DNA of 64,000 nucleotides from Candidatus Gallimonas merdigallinarum (GTDB taxonomy: Bacteria; Bacillota; Clostridia; Christensenellales; Borkfalkiaceae). Shown here in pieces: positions 28,116-36,553 of this stretch. Every line of letters starts with the position of its first letter. Position 1 is the first letter of the stretch. Location: positions 1-64,000 of the forward strand of contig CAJFFP010000006.1 of the NCBI GenBank assembly GCA_904373325.1, given 5' to 3'. The translations under genes were made by a program, and so were the position numbers. The notes below the pieces were generated by a model. It was not told the origin of the DNA, ran no database searches, and saw only the letters and a list, made by a program, of their open reading frames with translations.

Positions 28116-29099
28116 TTAGTCCTCCGTGGCAGATTGATGGATTGTATAATGTTTTAAAAGATATTCCAAATACGTACCCTTCCAATCATAATCGTCATTC
28201 ACAAATCTCCATTGCAATTTATGAAATGAAGTACGAGCAATGACAGCATTGAAAACTCTTTGATCAAATTGATCTTTTGCCCTTGCCTGCAAAATATGCA
28301 TGTTCTCAATCCCTTCGGGAATGACTTTCGCCCACTCCTCTGGGAAGGCATCTTTTGCGATTTCCAGGAAATCATATACAAGCCAATAATCACAATTCAG
28401 CTTATTTCGTTCCCAATACCGGAACAGAAGTTCTTTGGCAAGTTTAATGATCTTGTTATTCTGGCACGCCGTAATAAAATAGCTGTTCGTTGTCGTCGCA
28501 ATGCCCCATGTTGCAGGGAAAAGCGTCTGATAGACGAACAAGTCGCTCTCCATTAAATACGGAGGGACGTCTCCGCCCGAATAAAAAATAGTTGCATCCA
28601 TCCATGTCCCGCCGTATTTGTCTAATAATGCAAGTCTGATAAGATCCGCATACATTTGCCGCGAGATAAATCCTGCTTTATATTTCTTTTCAATACTGTC
28701 CGGCAATCGGACGTATTCATTCATCGTTACTTCATCCAATAAGATAATCTGATACTCTCTCCCGAATTTTTGACAAATCGAATGATAGCACATTTTGACA
28801 ATATCCGGAGCATTACCTATTCCCTGAAACCAACAAATCCATATAATTTTATTATGGGCATGCGGCAAAGCAGCGTCTTCGGCAAGAATCCGCGCTTTTC
28901 GGATTTCCGTTTCCTTCCGATATTGTTTTCTGATCTTATGCAATATTTGACAGCATCTTTGCTGTAACTGCATATTAGAAAGCTGCTCGAAATATTTTTT
29001 ATTCTTTTTTTTATAGGGGAGTCTCTTGAAATATTGTATTATTGACAGCCATAATACTCCACCTTTTTTTGCTTCCATCAATTTACGAATCTTTCCCAT
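28116..29099 (-). CDS. Capsular-polysaccharide glycosyltransferase (Caps_synth / GT32-like)
   Basis: A 327-residue cytosolic transferase with ten to twelve bases of overlap on the flippase end. NKIIWICWFQGIGNAPDIVKMCYHSI and GFISRQMYADLIRLALLDKYGGTWMDATIF are the two conserved blocks of the capsular polysaccharide synthesis family (PF05704). The second holds the D-rich GGTWMDAT nucleotide-sugar site. The N-terminal 60 residues are basic. Donor and acceptor are unknown. Base composition is AT-rich like its neighbours. Confidence 0.85.
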   Translation of the reverse strand: MGKIRKLMEAKKGGVLWLSIIQYFKRLPYKKKNKKYFEQLSNMQLQQRCCQILHKIRKQYRKETEIRKARILAEDAALPHAHNKIIWICWFQGIGNAPDIVKMCYHSICQKFGREYQIILLDEVTMNEYVRLPDSIEKKYKAGFISRQMYADLIRLALLDKYGGTWMDATIFYSGGDVPPYLMESDLFVYQTLFPATWGIATTTNSYFITACQNNKIIKLAKELLFRYWERNKLNCDYWLVYDFLEIAKDAFPEEWAKVIPEGIENMHILQARAKDQFDQRVFNAVIARTSFHKLQWRFVNDDYDWKGTYLEYLLKHYTIHQSATED

Positions 29100-30687
29100 T
29101 CCTGCCCTCCTTCTGCCTGATTTTCAGCTTGCTAAAAAATGATTTGAGTAACCCTACAAAAAACGCATCTCGCAATAGAAATAAAACAGATATATATATT
29201 ACAGTTCCCGCCGCTCCGATTATAAGGAACGTCCATACTGCATTCGGCAAAAAAAACTGCATAAGAAACATTATTCCAAACATTCCGGATGCCGCGATCA
29301 AATATTTCCAACAAGGCAGTACAATCGGTTTCCATGGCAAGCCTTTTGAGCGGAATGTTAAAACACTCATTGCAACCAGAATCATGACTTCGCATACCGC
29401 CGTCGCCACAGCCGCTCCGATAGCACCATAAATCGGAATCAACCAGTAATTAATGCCGATATTGGCGACTGCCCCCACCGTGACGGAAATCAACCACCAT
29501 TTTTCCTTTCCCATTGCGATAAACCGATCTCCGAATATTACCGAGAAACCGGAAACAAGCAAACGGATCGACATGATCTGCAATAATAACGGAACTTCAA
29601 TATATCCTTCTCCCAAAAACCATGAAGAGAAGTTATCCGAAAGTGTTATAAACCCTGCGATCAAAAATAAAGATGTAAGCCATACATATCGCGCCGATTT
29701 TGATATATGGTCATTCATTGCCTCTATATTTCCGCTTTTATAATCGGCAGCGTTGCGAGACATCATAACCGATGAGAACACCGTTACAACGGTTTGTGCA
29801 ACGCTGTTGATTTTATATGCCTGCTCATAACAGCCGTTATCATAATCCGGATTTGCGGAAAGCAAACCGATCATCGTCTTGTCAAATGTCGTAAAAAGGG
29901 ATGTTATCACAATCGGCAAAAAAATAATCAACGCGCTCTTTAAATGATGCCACGGTTTTAGAGTTCTGAGCGAAATGAGCGATACGTGTCGCGCCAACCC
30001 CGCCCACATAATAAAATACGACATAATGGCTGACAGTGACAAATAAAGCGTATATACCCAAGCATCGTTTTCCGTCTTTACAAAAATAAATATTAAGATT
30101 ACGCCAATTGCTCTGACAATAATATTTCTGAGCGCAATCGACTTAAAATTTTCCTCCCCCATGTAAAGATACTCTATATCAAACAGGACTGCAACGACTT
30201 GAAGTGACATGATCAGCATAAGCTGATTATATCTTTCTCCAAAACCCACAGTAAAGATTAATATCAACAAAATCGATAACGAAACTATCGTGCATAGAAG
30301 TTTCATGATAAAAATTTCCCAAAAGACCTTGCTTTTGGCGTTTTTATCATTCCGGTATTTTGCTATTTCTCTCTGCCCGTATACGCTGAATCCAAGGCTG
30401 GCAATCAAGCCAAAATACGTAATAATCGAAGAAACATAGCTTATCTGCCCGTTCCCTTCTTCACCGAGAACGCGCGCCAAATAGGGTGTTGTAATGAGCG
30501 GAATTAGCAGCGTAAGCAGTTTACTGATCAGGTTATAGACCGCATTCTTTTTCAGACTCGTTGGCGGCGGCGGAGCGGCGCATTTGGAGTCTTCTTCTTT
30601 TACGCCTACATCCGATACATCATCAACGCGGTTGCATTCCTCTTGCACCTCAACGGATGCAGCTTCGTATTGTTTCTCATCACTCAT
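29083..30687 (-). CDS. wzx: Wzx-type repeat-unit flippase
   Basis: A 534-residue polytopic membrane protein that would flip undecaprenyl-linked repeat units. From residue 45, LKKNAVYNLISKLLTLLIPLITTPYLARVLGEEGNGQISY is the typical start of Wzx/RfbX. SVYGQREIAKYRND and the central LSAIMSYFIMWAGLARHV are also typical, with about twelve to fourteen helices. A 45-residue acidic cytosolic extension ending PPPP precedes the first helix, which is unusual. It overlaps rfbG by eight bases and the downstream transferase by 17. The nearby polymerase supports a Wzx/Wzy-dependent pathway. Confidence 0.9.
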   Translation of the reverse strand: MSDEKQYEAASVEVQEECNRVDDVSDVGVKEEDSKCAAPPPPTSLKKNAVYNLISKLLTLLIPLITTPYLARVLGEEGNGQISYVSSIITYFGLIASLGFSVYGQREIAKYRNDKNAKSKVFWEIFIMKLLCTIVSLSILLILIFTVGFGERYNQLMLIMSLQVVAVLFDIEYLYMGEENFKSIALRNIIVRAIGVILIFIFVKTENDAWVYTLYLSLSAIMSYFIMWAGLARHVSLISLRTLKPWHHLKSALIIFLPIVITSLFTTFDKTMIGLLSANPDYDNGCYEQAYKINSVAQTVVTVFSSVMMSRNAADYKSGNIEAMNDHISKSARYVWLTSLFLIAGFITLSDNFSSWFLGEGYIEVPLLLQIMSIRLLVSGFSVIFGDRFIAMGKEKWWLISVTVGAVANIGINYWLIPIYGAIGAAVATAVCEVMILVAMSVLTFRSKGLPWKPIVLPCWKYLIAASGMFGIMFLMQFFLPNAVWTFLIIGAAGTVIYISVLFLLRDAFFVGLLKSFFSKLKIRQKEGRNGKDS

Positions 30688-31738
30688 ATAAATTGAAGAA
30701 TTCCTCTATTTCGCGATCCATCTCGACAGGAATGGATTTTGGATCTTCAAAATAAATCCGCGTCCAATCAACTATTTTTTGGATGGTTTCATCAATATGC
30801 CAACGCGGCTTCCAACCAAACACCCGTTTGATCTTTGTGTTATCCAACTTCAAAAAAGCTGCCTCATGCGGTCCGCCGTCATGACGGTTGACCCACGTAA
30901 GCCCGTTCCCCCATGCGTTGCAGAACTTCCCGACAAGTTCCCCCGTCGTCACGCAGTCGCAATCGTCCGGACCAACATTGTAATAGCCTTCAAATGCGCG
31001 ATTCATCCATTGCTTTGCGGCAATTTCCAAGTAGACCGCAAGCGGTTCCAAAACATGCTGATACGGCCGCGTGGAATAAGGATTGCGGACTACAATATTT
31101 TCGCCGCGTTCAACAGCACGGACGCAGTCCGGAATTATCCTATCGTTGGCGAAATCGCCGCCGCCGATCACATTCCCCGCCCGAGCAGTGGAAACAGTGC
31201 ACCGACCGTCTGTAAAAAAACACTTCTTATAGCTGTGCGTCACGAGCTCACTGCAAGATTTGGAATTGCTATAAGGATCATATCCATCGAGCGGCTCGTC
31301 CTCGCGAAAGGGATGGTCTGGGATGTCATCATTCAGATACACCTTGTCCGTCGTCACATTGAGTACGCTTTTTACGCTATCTGTAAGACGGCAGCATTCC
31401 AACAAATTGACAGTACCCATGACATTCGTCTCATAGGTATATCTGGGATCCTTATAAGAATCGCGTACGATCGGCTGCGCCGCAAGGTGCAATACAATTT
31501 CCGGTTGATATTCGTCAAAAATCTTTTTCAGATTTTCATAATCGCGAATATCCCCCATAACAGATATCATGCAGCTTTCCACGTCCGCAAGCTGAAACAG
31601 CGAAGGCGTCGTAGGCAGCCCCAACGAATAACCGATCACCTTTGCTCCCGCATTCACCAAAATGCGACAGAGCCAGCTTCCCTTAAAACCTGTATGTCCC
31701 GTAACCAGCACGGTTTTCCCGCGGTAAAAATCCAACAT
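30680..31738 (-). CDS. rfbG: CDP-glucose 4,6-dehydratase
   Basis: A 352-residue SDR enzyme that makes CDP-4-keto-6-deoxy-D-glucose with bound NAD. VLVTGHTGFKGSWL is the Rossmann loop, NVTTDKVYLN holds the catalytic Thr/Asp/Lys region, and YDPYSNSKSCSEL the YxxxK. ARAGNVIGGGDFANDRIIPD and RNPYSTRPYQHVLEPL are characteristic of this dehydratase rather than of the dTDP or GDP types. It follows rfbF by one base. Its product feeds RfbH. Confidence 0.95.
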   Translation of the reverse strand: MLDFYRGKTVLVTGHTGFKGSWLCRILVNAGAKVIGYSLGLPTTPSLFQLADVESCMISVMGDIRDYENLKKIFDEYQPEIVLHLAAQPIVRDSYKDPRYTYETNVMGTVNLLECCRLTDSVKSVLNVTTDKVYLNDDIPDHPFREDEPLDGYDPYSNSKSCSELVTHSYKKCFFTDGRCTVSTARAGNVIGGGDFANDRIIPDCVRAVERGENIVVRNPYSTRPYQHVLEPLAVYLEIAAKQWMNRAFEGYYNVGPDDCDCVTTGELVGKFCNAWGNGLTWVNRHDGGPHEAAFLKLDNTKIKRVFGWKPRWHIDETIQKIVDWTRIYFEDPKSIPVEMDREIEEFFNLYE

Positions 31739-31739
31739 A

Positions 31740-32522
31740 TCAGTCCTTCCAAACCTTCCATGGCGCGCGGTTTTCCGCCAAAAGCTTTTCGAGCTTTTCC
31801 ATTTCGTTTTTCGTATCCATACATTGCCAAAAGCCTTTATGACGATAACTCATCAATTCTCCTTCTTCGGCAAGTTTTTGGAGCGGACCGCGCTCAAACA
31901 CGGTATCATCGCCGTCGATATATGCGAAAATTTTCGGCTCCAAGACCATATATCCTGCGTTGATCGGTGCGCCATCCGAATAACTCTTTTCTCGGAAAGA
32001 GCGTACCGCATTGTCGCCGCCGATATCCAGCACGCCCTTCTGCTGTTCCTGCATAACGGCGGTCAAAGTCCCGATTTTTCCATGCTTTTGATGGAATTTT
32101 ACAAGCTCTGCAATATTGACGTCACAGACGCCGTCACCATACGTCATCATAAACGTTTCATTTCCGATATACGGCTGCACGCGCTTGATGCGCCCGCCCG
32201 TCATGGTGTGTAAACCTGTATCGACCACGGTCACTTTCCACGGCTCACAATGCTGGTCGTGAATGATCATATCGTTTTTACCGTGCGTAAAATCGAACGT
32301 TATATCGCTGTTGTGAAGGAAATAGTCGGCAAACCACTCCTTGATCATGTGCTGACGGTACCCCGCGCAAATGATGAAGTCGTTAAATCCGTAATAGGAA
32401 TACTCCTTCATGATATGCCAAAGGATCGGCTTCCCGCCGATTTCAATCATGGGCTTTGGTTTGAATTGACTTTCTTCCGAAATACGGGTCCCGAACCCGC
32501 CGGCGAGTAATACTACTTTCAT
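31740..32522 (-). CDS. rfbF: Glucose-1-phosphate cytidylyltransferase
   Basis: A 260-residue enzyme forming CDP-glucose from CTP and glucose-1-phosphate. LLAGGFGTRISEESQFKPKPMIEIGGKPILWHIM is the nucleotidyltransferase signature in its RfbF form. YGDGVCDVNI binds metal, and VLDIGGDNAVRSFREK and GFWQCMDTKNE are family positions. It is the first gene of the CDP-sugar block in transcription order, although rfbH lies three genes further on. Confidence 0.95.
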   Translation of the reverse strand: MKVVLLAGGFGTRISEESQFKPKPMIEIGGKPILWHIMKEYSYYGFNDFIICAGYRQHMIKEWFADYFLHNSDITFDFTHGKNDMIIHDQHCEPWKVTVVDTGLHTMTGGRIKRVQPYIGNETFMMTYGDGVCDVNIAELVKFHQKHGKIGTLTAVMQEQQKGVLDIGGDNAVRSFREKSYSDGAPINAGYMVLEPKIFAYIDGDDTVFERGPLQKLAEEGELMSYRHKGFWQCMDTKNEMEKLEKLLAENRAPWKVWKD

Positions 32523-32535
32523 TGTTATTTTCGTC

Positions 32536-33546
32536 CTATTTATTGTTTATCAATCTAACTAGTTTGGCGAAAACTACGCCTATGCGCAAAATAAATAAAT
32601 TCACATTAAGTTCCTTTTTTATGACCTTGCGGGAAATTTTAACGTGCGCAGTATTCTTTTTTGATTCGTAATATGCAATATCCCTTGCAAGATAGATATG
32701 ATTTAACAACCAATTTTTTGGTCTTGAAAACAATTTCTCTTTTTTGTTAATAGCTTGTCTTAGCTTATATTTTTCACAAATCACCTTTTCACAAACACTT
32801 GCTTTTAATGAATCGTTATCCTGTATTACATACCCGTATAAACGACTGTTGCACAAAGCGGAACCGCAATCTTTAGTAAATCTACACGTAAAGATATAAT
32901 CCTCTATACAACAATCTGCACCAAGCCCCCCCAGCTCTATAAATTTATCCCTTTTAATAATTGCTCCGAGCATAGGATTTACGTAATTTTTATATAACTG
33001 TTTAAAAGATACGGAAGTTACCTCGTTTATCTTTAAAGGTGCGCTCTCTAAATATGTTTGAATGCATGACGAATCTTTTAGAGTATCTAGAACATATAGT
33101 CCGGTTCCTATATAATATTGATCGGGATTATTCTCAATCACTCTTATCATCTCCGTTAAATGCTTCGGATGCACTACATCATCGTCATGAACAAAACATA
33201 TAAAATCGGCCTGCGCTATAAATGCTCCCTGATTTAAATTGTTATGTCCACCAATATTATGCAGATTAACAGAGTAAACTACATTTTTTATTTGAGTTAA
33301 ATCTTGATAGCGCTGCTTATTTTTATGATAAAAGTCAATCGTCTCAATATCATTATCATTGATAATTATTTGATAATCATACTTGCATTTTTGACAACTC
33401 AAGGATTGTATACAGCGTATCAACATATCCAATCGCTTATATGTGGTAACAATATAAGCAACCTTGCATTTTTTTATCTCTCCAAATAAAATAACATTCG
33501 GAGCTGGTTGCTGAGAAATAGGATATCGTTCAAAATAATTACTCAT
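32536..33546 (-). CDS. Glycosyltransferase family 2
   Basis: 336 residues of GT-A type. CKVAYIVTTYKRLDMLIRCIQSLSCQKC opens the fold, FICFVHDDDVVHPKHL holds the DxD, and CCIEDYIFTCRF is the usual ED motif of the acceptor site. It is strongly AT-rich with Lys/Asn/Ile-heavy composition. ATG 33546 overlaps the acetyltransferase stop by eight bases and is preferred over the in-frame start at 33630, which would overlap by 92. The sugar transferred is unknown. Confidence 0.85.
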   Translation of the reverse strand: MSNYFERYPISQQPAPNVILFGEIKKCKVAYIVTTYKRLDMLIRCIQSLSCQKCKYDYQIIINDNDIETIDFYHKNKQRYQDLTQIKNVVYSVNLHNIGGHNNLNQGAFIAQADFICFVHDDDVVHPKHLTEMIRVIENNPDQYYIGTGLYVLDTLKDSSCIQTYLESAPLKINEVTSVSFKQLYKNYVNPMLGAIIKRDKFIELGGLGADCCIEDYIFTCRFTKDCGSALCNSRLYGYVIQDNDSLKASVCEKVICEKYKLRQAINKKEKLFSRPKNWLLNHIYLARDIAYYESKKNTAHVKISRKVIKKELNVNLFILRIGVVFAKLVRLINNK

Positions 33547-34030
33547 TTTGTATACTCTTATTTGTGTATCTAATCTCTTCAATCTGAAGTTCCTTTTTTG
33601 ATCTGACCAAAGAATTCGAAGGAATTTCACAATTAATTATACATCCGGCGCCTATAACGCAATTATCCCCGATTTTCGCGCCCTTCAATAAAATACAGTT
33701 CGATCCAATCCAGCAATTGTTCCCAACCTTAACGTTCCCTACACTCATTCCCTGCGTTGCTATGGAAAGTCCTGCTTTTAAATTAAAAATATGATTATGG
33801 TCATAAATTTTAACATTCTCTCCAAACAGACAGTTGTCTCCAATTTTGACATGCCCGAGCGCACTGATTGAGCATGCATTGTTAAAAAACACATGTTCTC
33901 CAATAGTAATTTCTCCAGCATTCTCTATCGCAATAAAAAACGCATTCCTGCATCGAAATTTACGTCCTATTTGTACTTTCCTGCCATATTGCATTTTATA
34001 TTTGAATTTCGCTATGATCGTTTTCAACAT
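33539..34030 (-). CDS. Hexapeptide-repeat acetyltransferase
   Basis: A 163-residue left-handed beta-helix acyltransferase of the WbbJ/LacA type. Imperfect hexapeptides run from about 30 to 150 (ITIGEHVFFNNACSISALGHVKIGDNCLFGENVKIYDHNH and VKVGNNCWIGSNCILLKGAKIGDNCVIGAGCII). DHNH carries the likely catalytic His. It would acetylate a sugar or glycolipid of the repeat unit. ATG 34030 has GGATAGGA just upstream and overlaps the polymerase gene by seven bases; a longer start at 34057 is possible. Confidence 0.87.
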   Translation of the reverse strand: MLKTIIAKFKYKMQYGRKVQIGRKFRCRNAFFIAIENAGEITIGEHVFFNNACSISALGHVKIGDNCLFGENVKIYDHNHIFNLKAGLSIATQGMSVGNVKVGNNCWIGSNCILLKGAKIGDNCVIGAGCIINCEIPSNSLVRSKKELQIEEIRYTNKSIQNE

Positions 34031-35295
34031 ATTCCTATCCGCCTTTGTTGAATACATGAGTTTTTCCTTCTATTTAAAGTATTAATAAATAAAATTAATA
34101 TGGGTAAATATATCACAATTGCTGTTTCAACATAAGTTCTTCCGTACCACAATATCCTAAATTGTGTACATACTGTAAAGCAAAATGCTGCTACTATATA
34201 TCTGCTCTTCGACTTAAGTAACAAGATTATCACAAGCAATTCGAGAATCTGAACAATATAAATTCCGCCGATACCAAAATTTATTAGTGCTTCAGACAAA
34301 TAAAATTCTCCACCAGGTGTTGCAAATAATGATTGTAAAATATTTTGCGTTAAGTATGGAGCGGGAAGCATTGGAATCAATTCGAACAAATAAGAGGTGT
34401 ACGTCACCCCATGCAATAACTCATGATGATAAGCAAAATGAATCGACGAGTTAAACACATATGCAATATCGGTAGCTGTACGCTGAACCAATACTTCTCT
34501 AACCAATGTGGACAAAGTTATCATATCGGCCGTTCTAATTTGCCCTATAGCAATCATCAATAAAAATATAATAATTGCAAAAATAAACAGCAAAATAAGT
34601 CTTTTTTTGGAAAGTTGGTGTCTATTTAAATATATTAGCACCATGCCAACCAGATATCCTAAAATGTCTACTCGCTCTCCATGGCTTAAAAACCAGAAAA
34701 CTACAAATATGCCCGAAAGCCGAGCCGCCCACGAATTGTGATATCTGCAAGAAATTACAATTAAAAAAACTAAGGCTAGATGATTCCATCCATTCCCTGG
34801 TAATAAGGCGCTAAAACGAGCTCCTTCATAATAGATTCCCGGTACTCTTGGAAAGGCGATAAGAGAAAAAGCTATGGAGGCTGCACAAGAAAAAATAAGA
34901 ACTGTATCGTTGATAAAAAAATTGCTTCGATAGATTTTTTTTTCCGCGTTTAAAAGCAACGAGAATTTTAAAAACAGATATAAAACAATCAAATAAAAAA
35001 AGATAATGGAATAAATTTCTTTCGCGTATAATGGAGTATCCATTGCTTGAAGAATTCCATATGAAGTTCCAAAATTATCTTGAAAATATACCGGAACAGT
35101 TATATAAGTCAAAATGATGGTTGCCAAAGAGAATACCGAAAACTTTGCAAGGATCAAAACGGCTCCCGCAGTACTAAACACTGCCCAAAACATATAATTT
35201 ATGTTTTCTGTTACCAGAAATACTAGACTTAAAGCAATTGCCGTACTAATCAGCAACGCTTCCCATAAATTAATTTTTTTTGACAATATTTTCAT
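34024..35295 (-). CDS. wzy: Wzy-type polysaccharide polymerase
   Basis: A 423-residue membrane protein with about eleven to twelve helices and a long periplasmic-side loop near 250-320 (IRTADMITLSTLVREVLVQRTATDIAYVFNSSIHFAYHHELLHG). This is the layout of O-antigen/capsule polymerases, which are too divergent for motif proof. SHGERVDILGYLVGMVLIYLNRHQ and YFQDNFG segments are typical of oligosaccharide repeat-unit polymerases. It is AT-rich. Its place between transferases and beside Wzx supports the call. Confidence 0.75.
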   Translation of the reverse strand: MKILSKKINLWEALLISTAIALSLVFLVTENINYMFWAVFSTAGAVLILAKFSVFSLATIILTYITVPVYFQDNFGTSYGILQAMDTPLYAKEIYSIIFFYLIVLYLFLKFSLLLNAEKKIYRSNFFINDTVLIFSCAASIAFSLIAFPRVPGIYYEGARFSALLPGNGWNHLALVFLIVISCRYHNSWAARLSGIFVVFWFLSHGERVDILGYLVGMVLIYLNRHQLSKKRLILLFIFAIIIFLLMIAIGQIRTADMITLSTLVREVLVQRTATDIAYVFNSSIHFAYHHELLHGVTYTSYLFELIPMLPAPYLTQNILQSLFATPGGEFYLSEALINFGIGGIYIVQILELLVIILLLKSKSRYIVAAFCFTVCTQFRILWYGRTYVETAIVIYLPILILFINTLNRRKNSCIQQRRIGIC

Positions 35296-35311
35296 CCCGC
35301 ACCTCTTATTC

Positions 35312-36544
35312 TTACAGCGAATTCATTATTGTAATAAGATTTTTTTTATAAACGTCTAATGAATATACCTGTGAATTAAAATTATCAAACACTTGTTTCG
35401 ACATTTTATAAATTTGTGCGCCGTCTCTTGTCTTATCAATAGCTTGCACTAAGGCTTTCGTGCTTGTACCATCATATAAGAACCCTGTTGCCCCATTGTT
35501 AACAATATCTTTTGACGCAGTCAAATCCGAACAAATAACCGGAACACCCCACGCCATTACTTCTATTGGCGTTAAAGGAGATGCCTCATACCAAAGAGAA
35601 GGAAATATGAGACATCTCGCTTCTTGAATTAGATCATCTATTTCTTTTTTATTTTTCCACCCTACAAACTGAATATTTTTATATTGCTCCTGGAGCTCTT
35701 CCTTCAGCGGACCATCTCCAATGACAATCCCTTTCACGCCAGCAATCGTAACTGCTGCGCAAAATCGCTTAATCCCCTTTGCTTGTTGTACAGCACCAAT
35801 AAATACATATTGGCTATTCTTTTCACAGCATATCCTTTGTCGTTTTTCTGGAATTTGTATCGGATTTTGCAAATAATATATTTTCTCTTTTGATAGCTCC
35901 CCTGCTCTTTTCAAGAATTCTTTTTTTGAGAACTCAGAAATAAATATAAGCGAAATGTTTTTTACTTTATTTAAGACCTTTCTTTGTTTTTGTTGGCGAA
36001 TAACGCGATAGACCTTATATAAATACCCACGCGAATCGCAATTACATATTTTACAACGGAAAGACAATGGAGCTAATTTACAAATTTCAGACTTCTTATA
36101 ATTAAATAACCCACCATTAGGGCATATCATGAAATAATCATGAACCGTGATTAATACTCTAAAATTTCTCTGCTTTAACGGGATAAAGATTGATGACGAT
36201 AAAGCTTTAGTCCAACCATGTATATGAATAATAGTATCATGTATATTAAATCCTCTAAGCAATTCAAAAAATATCTTCCTGGCTTTTTTATTATTAATGC
36301 CTTGAAAAAATGCCTTAGCACGACTTTTCTGATGGGTTATATCGTTTTGTTCTGTACATACAGTAATTACGCCAGCATTTATCAAGCCATCATCTATCGG
36401 AAGCATCGCTCCGAAATAAACAACATTGAGTCCACTGCTTTTTAAAGAAATCGCTGTTTGAATCGCAATTTTAGACGCCCCTCCGGCAATATGCATATGA
36501 TCACAAACTATAATCACATTTTTTATTTTCGATACAATGTTCAT
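35312..36544 (-). CDS. Glycosyltransferase family 4
   Basis: 410 residues of GT-B type. IIVCDHMHIAGGASKIAIQTAISL is the acceptor-side start (GG-x-x). The C-terminal half has VFIGAVQQAKGIKRF, GDGPLKEEL, FVGWKNKKEIDDLI and FPSLWYEASPLTPIEVMAWGVPVICSD, the EX7E-like nucleotide-sugar site. A Cys-rich insertion (CKLAPLSFRCKICNC) in the middle resembles a structural zinc site of this subgroup. It is the most promoter-proximal gene of the AT-rich block. Confidence 0.87.
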   Translation of the reverse strand: MNIVSKIKNVIIVCDHMHIAGGASKIAIQTAISLKSSGLNVVYFGAMLPIDDGLINAGVITVCTEQNDITHQKSRAKAFFQGINNKKARKIFFELLRGFNIHDTIIHIHGWTKALSSSIFIPLKQRNFRVLITVHDYFMICPNGGLFNYKKSEICKLAPLSFRCKICNCDSRGYLYKVYRVIRQQKQRKVLNKVKNISLIFISEFSKKEFLKRAGELSKEKIYYLQNPIQIPEKRQRICCEKNSQYVFIGAVQQAKGIKRFCAAVTIAGVKGIVIGDGPLKEELQEQYKNIQFVGWKNKKEIDDLIQEARCLIFPSLWYEASPLTPIEVMAWGVPVICSDLTASKDIVNNGATGFLYDGTSTKALVQAIDKTRDGAQIYKMSKQVFDNFNSQVYSLDVYKKNLITIMNSL

Positions 36545-36553
36545 CTCTTCTCC

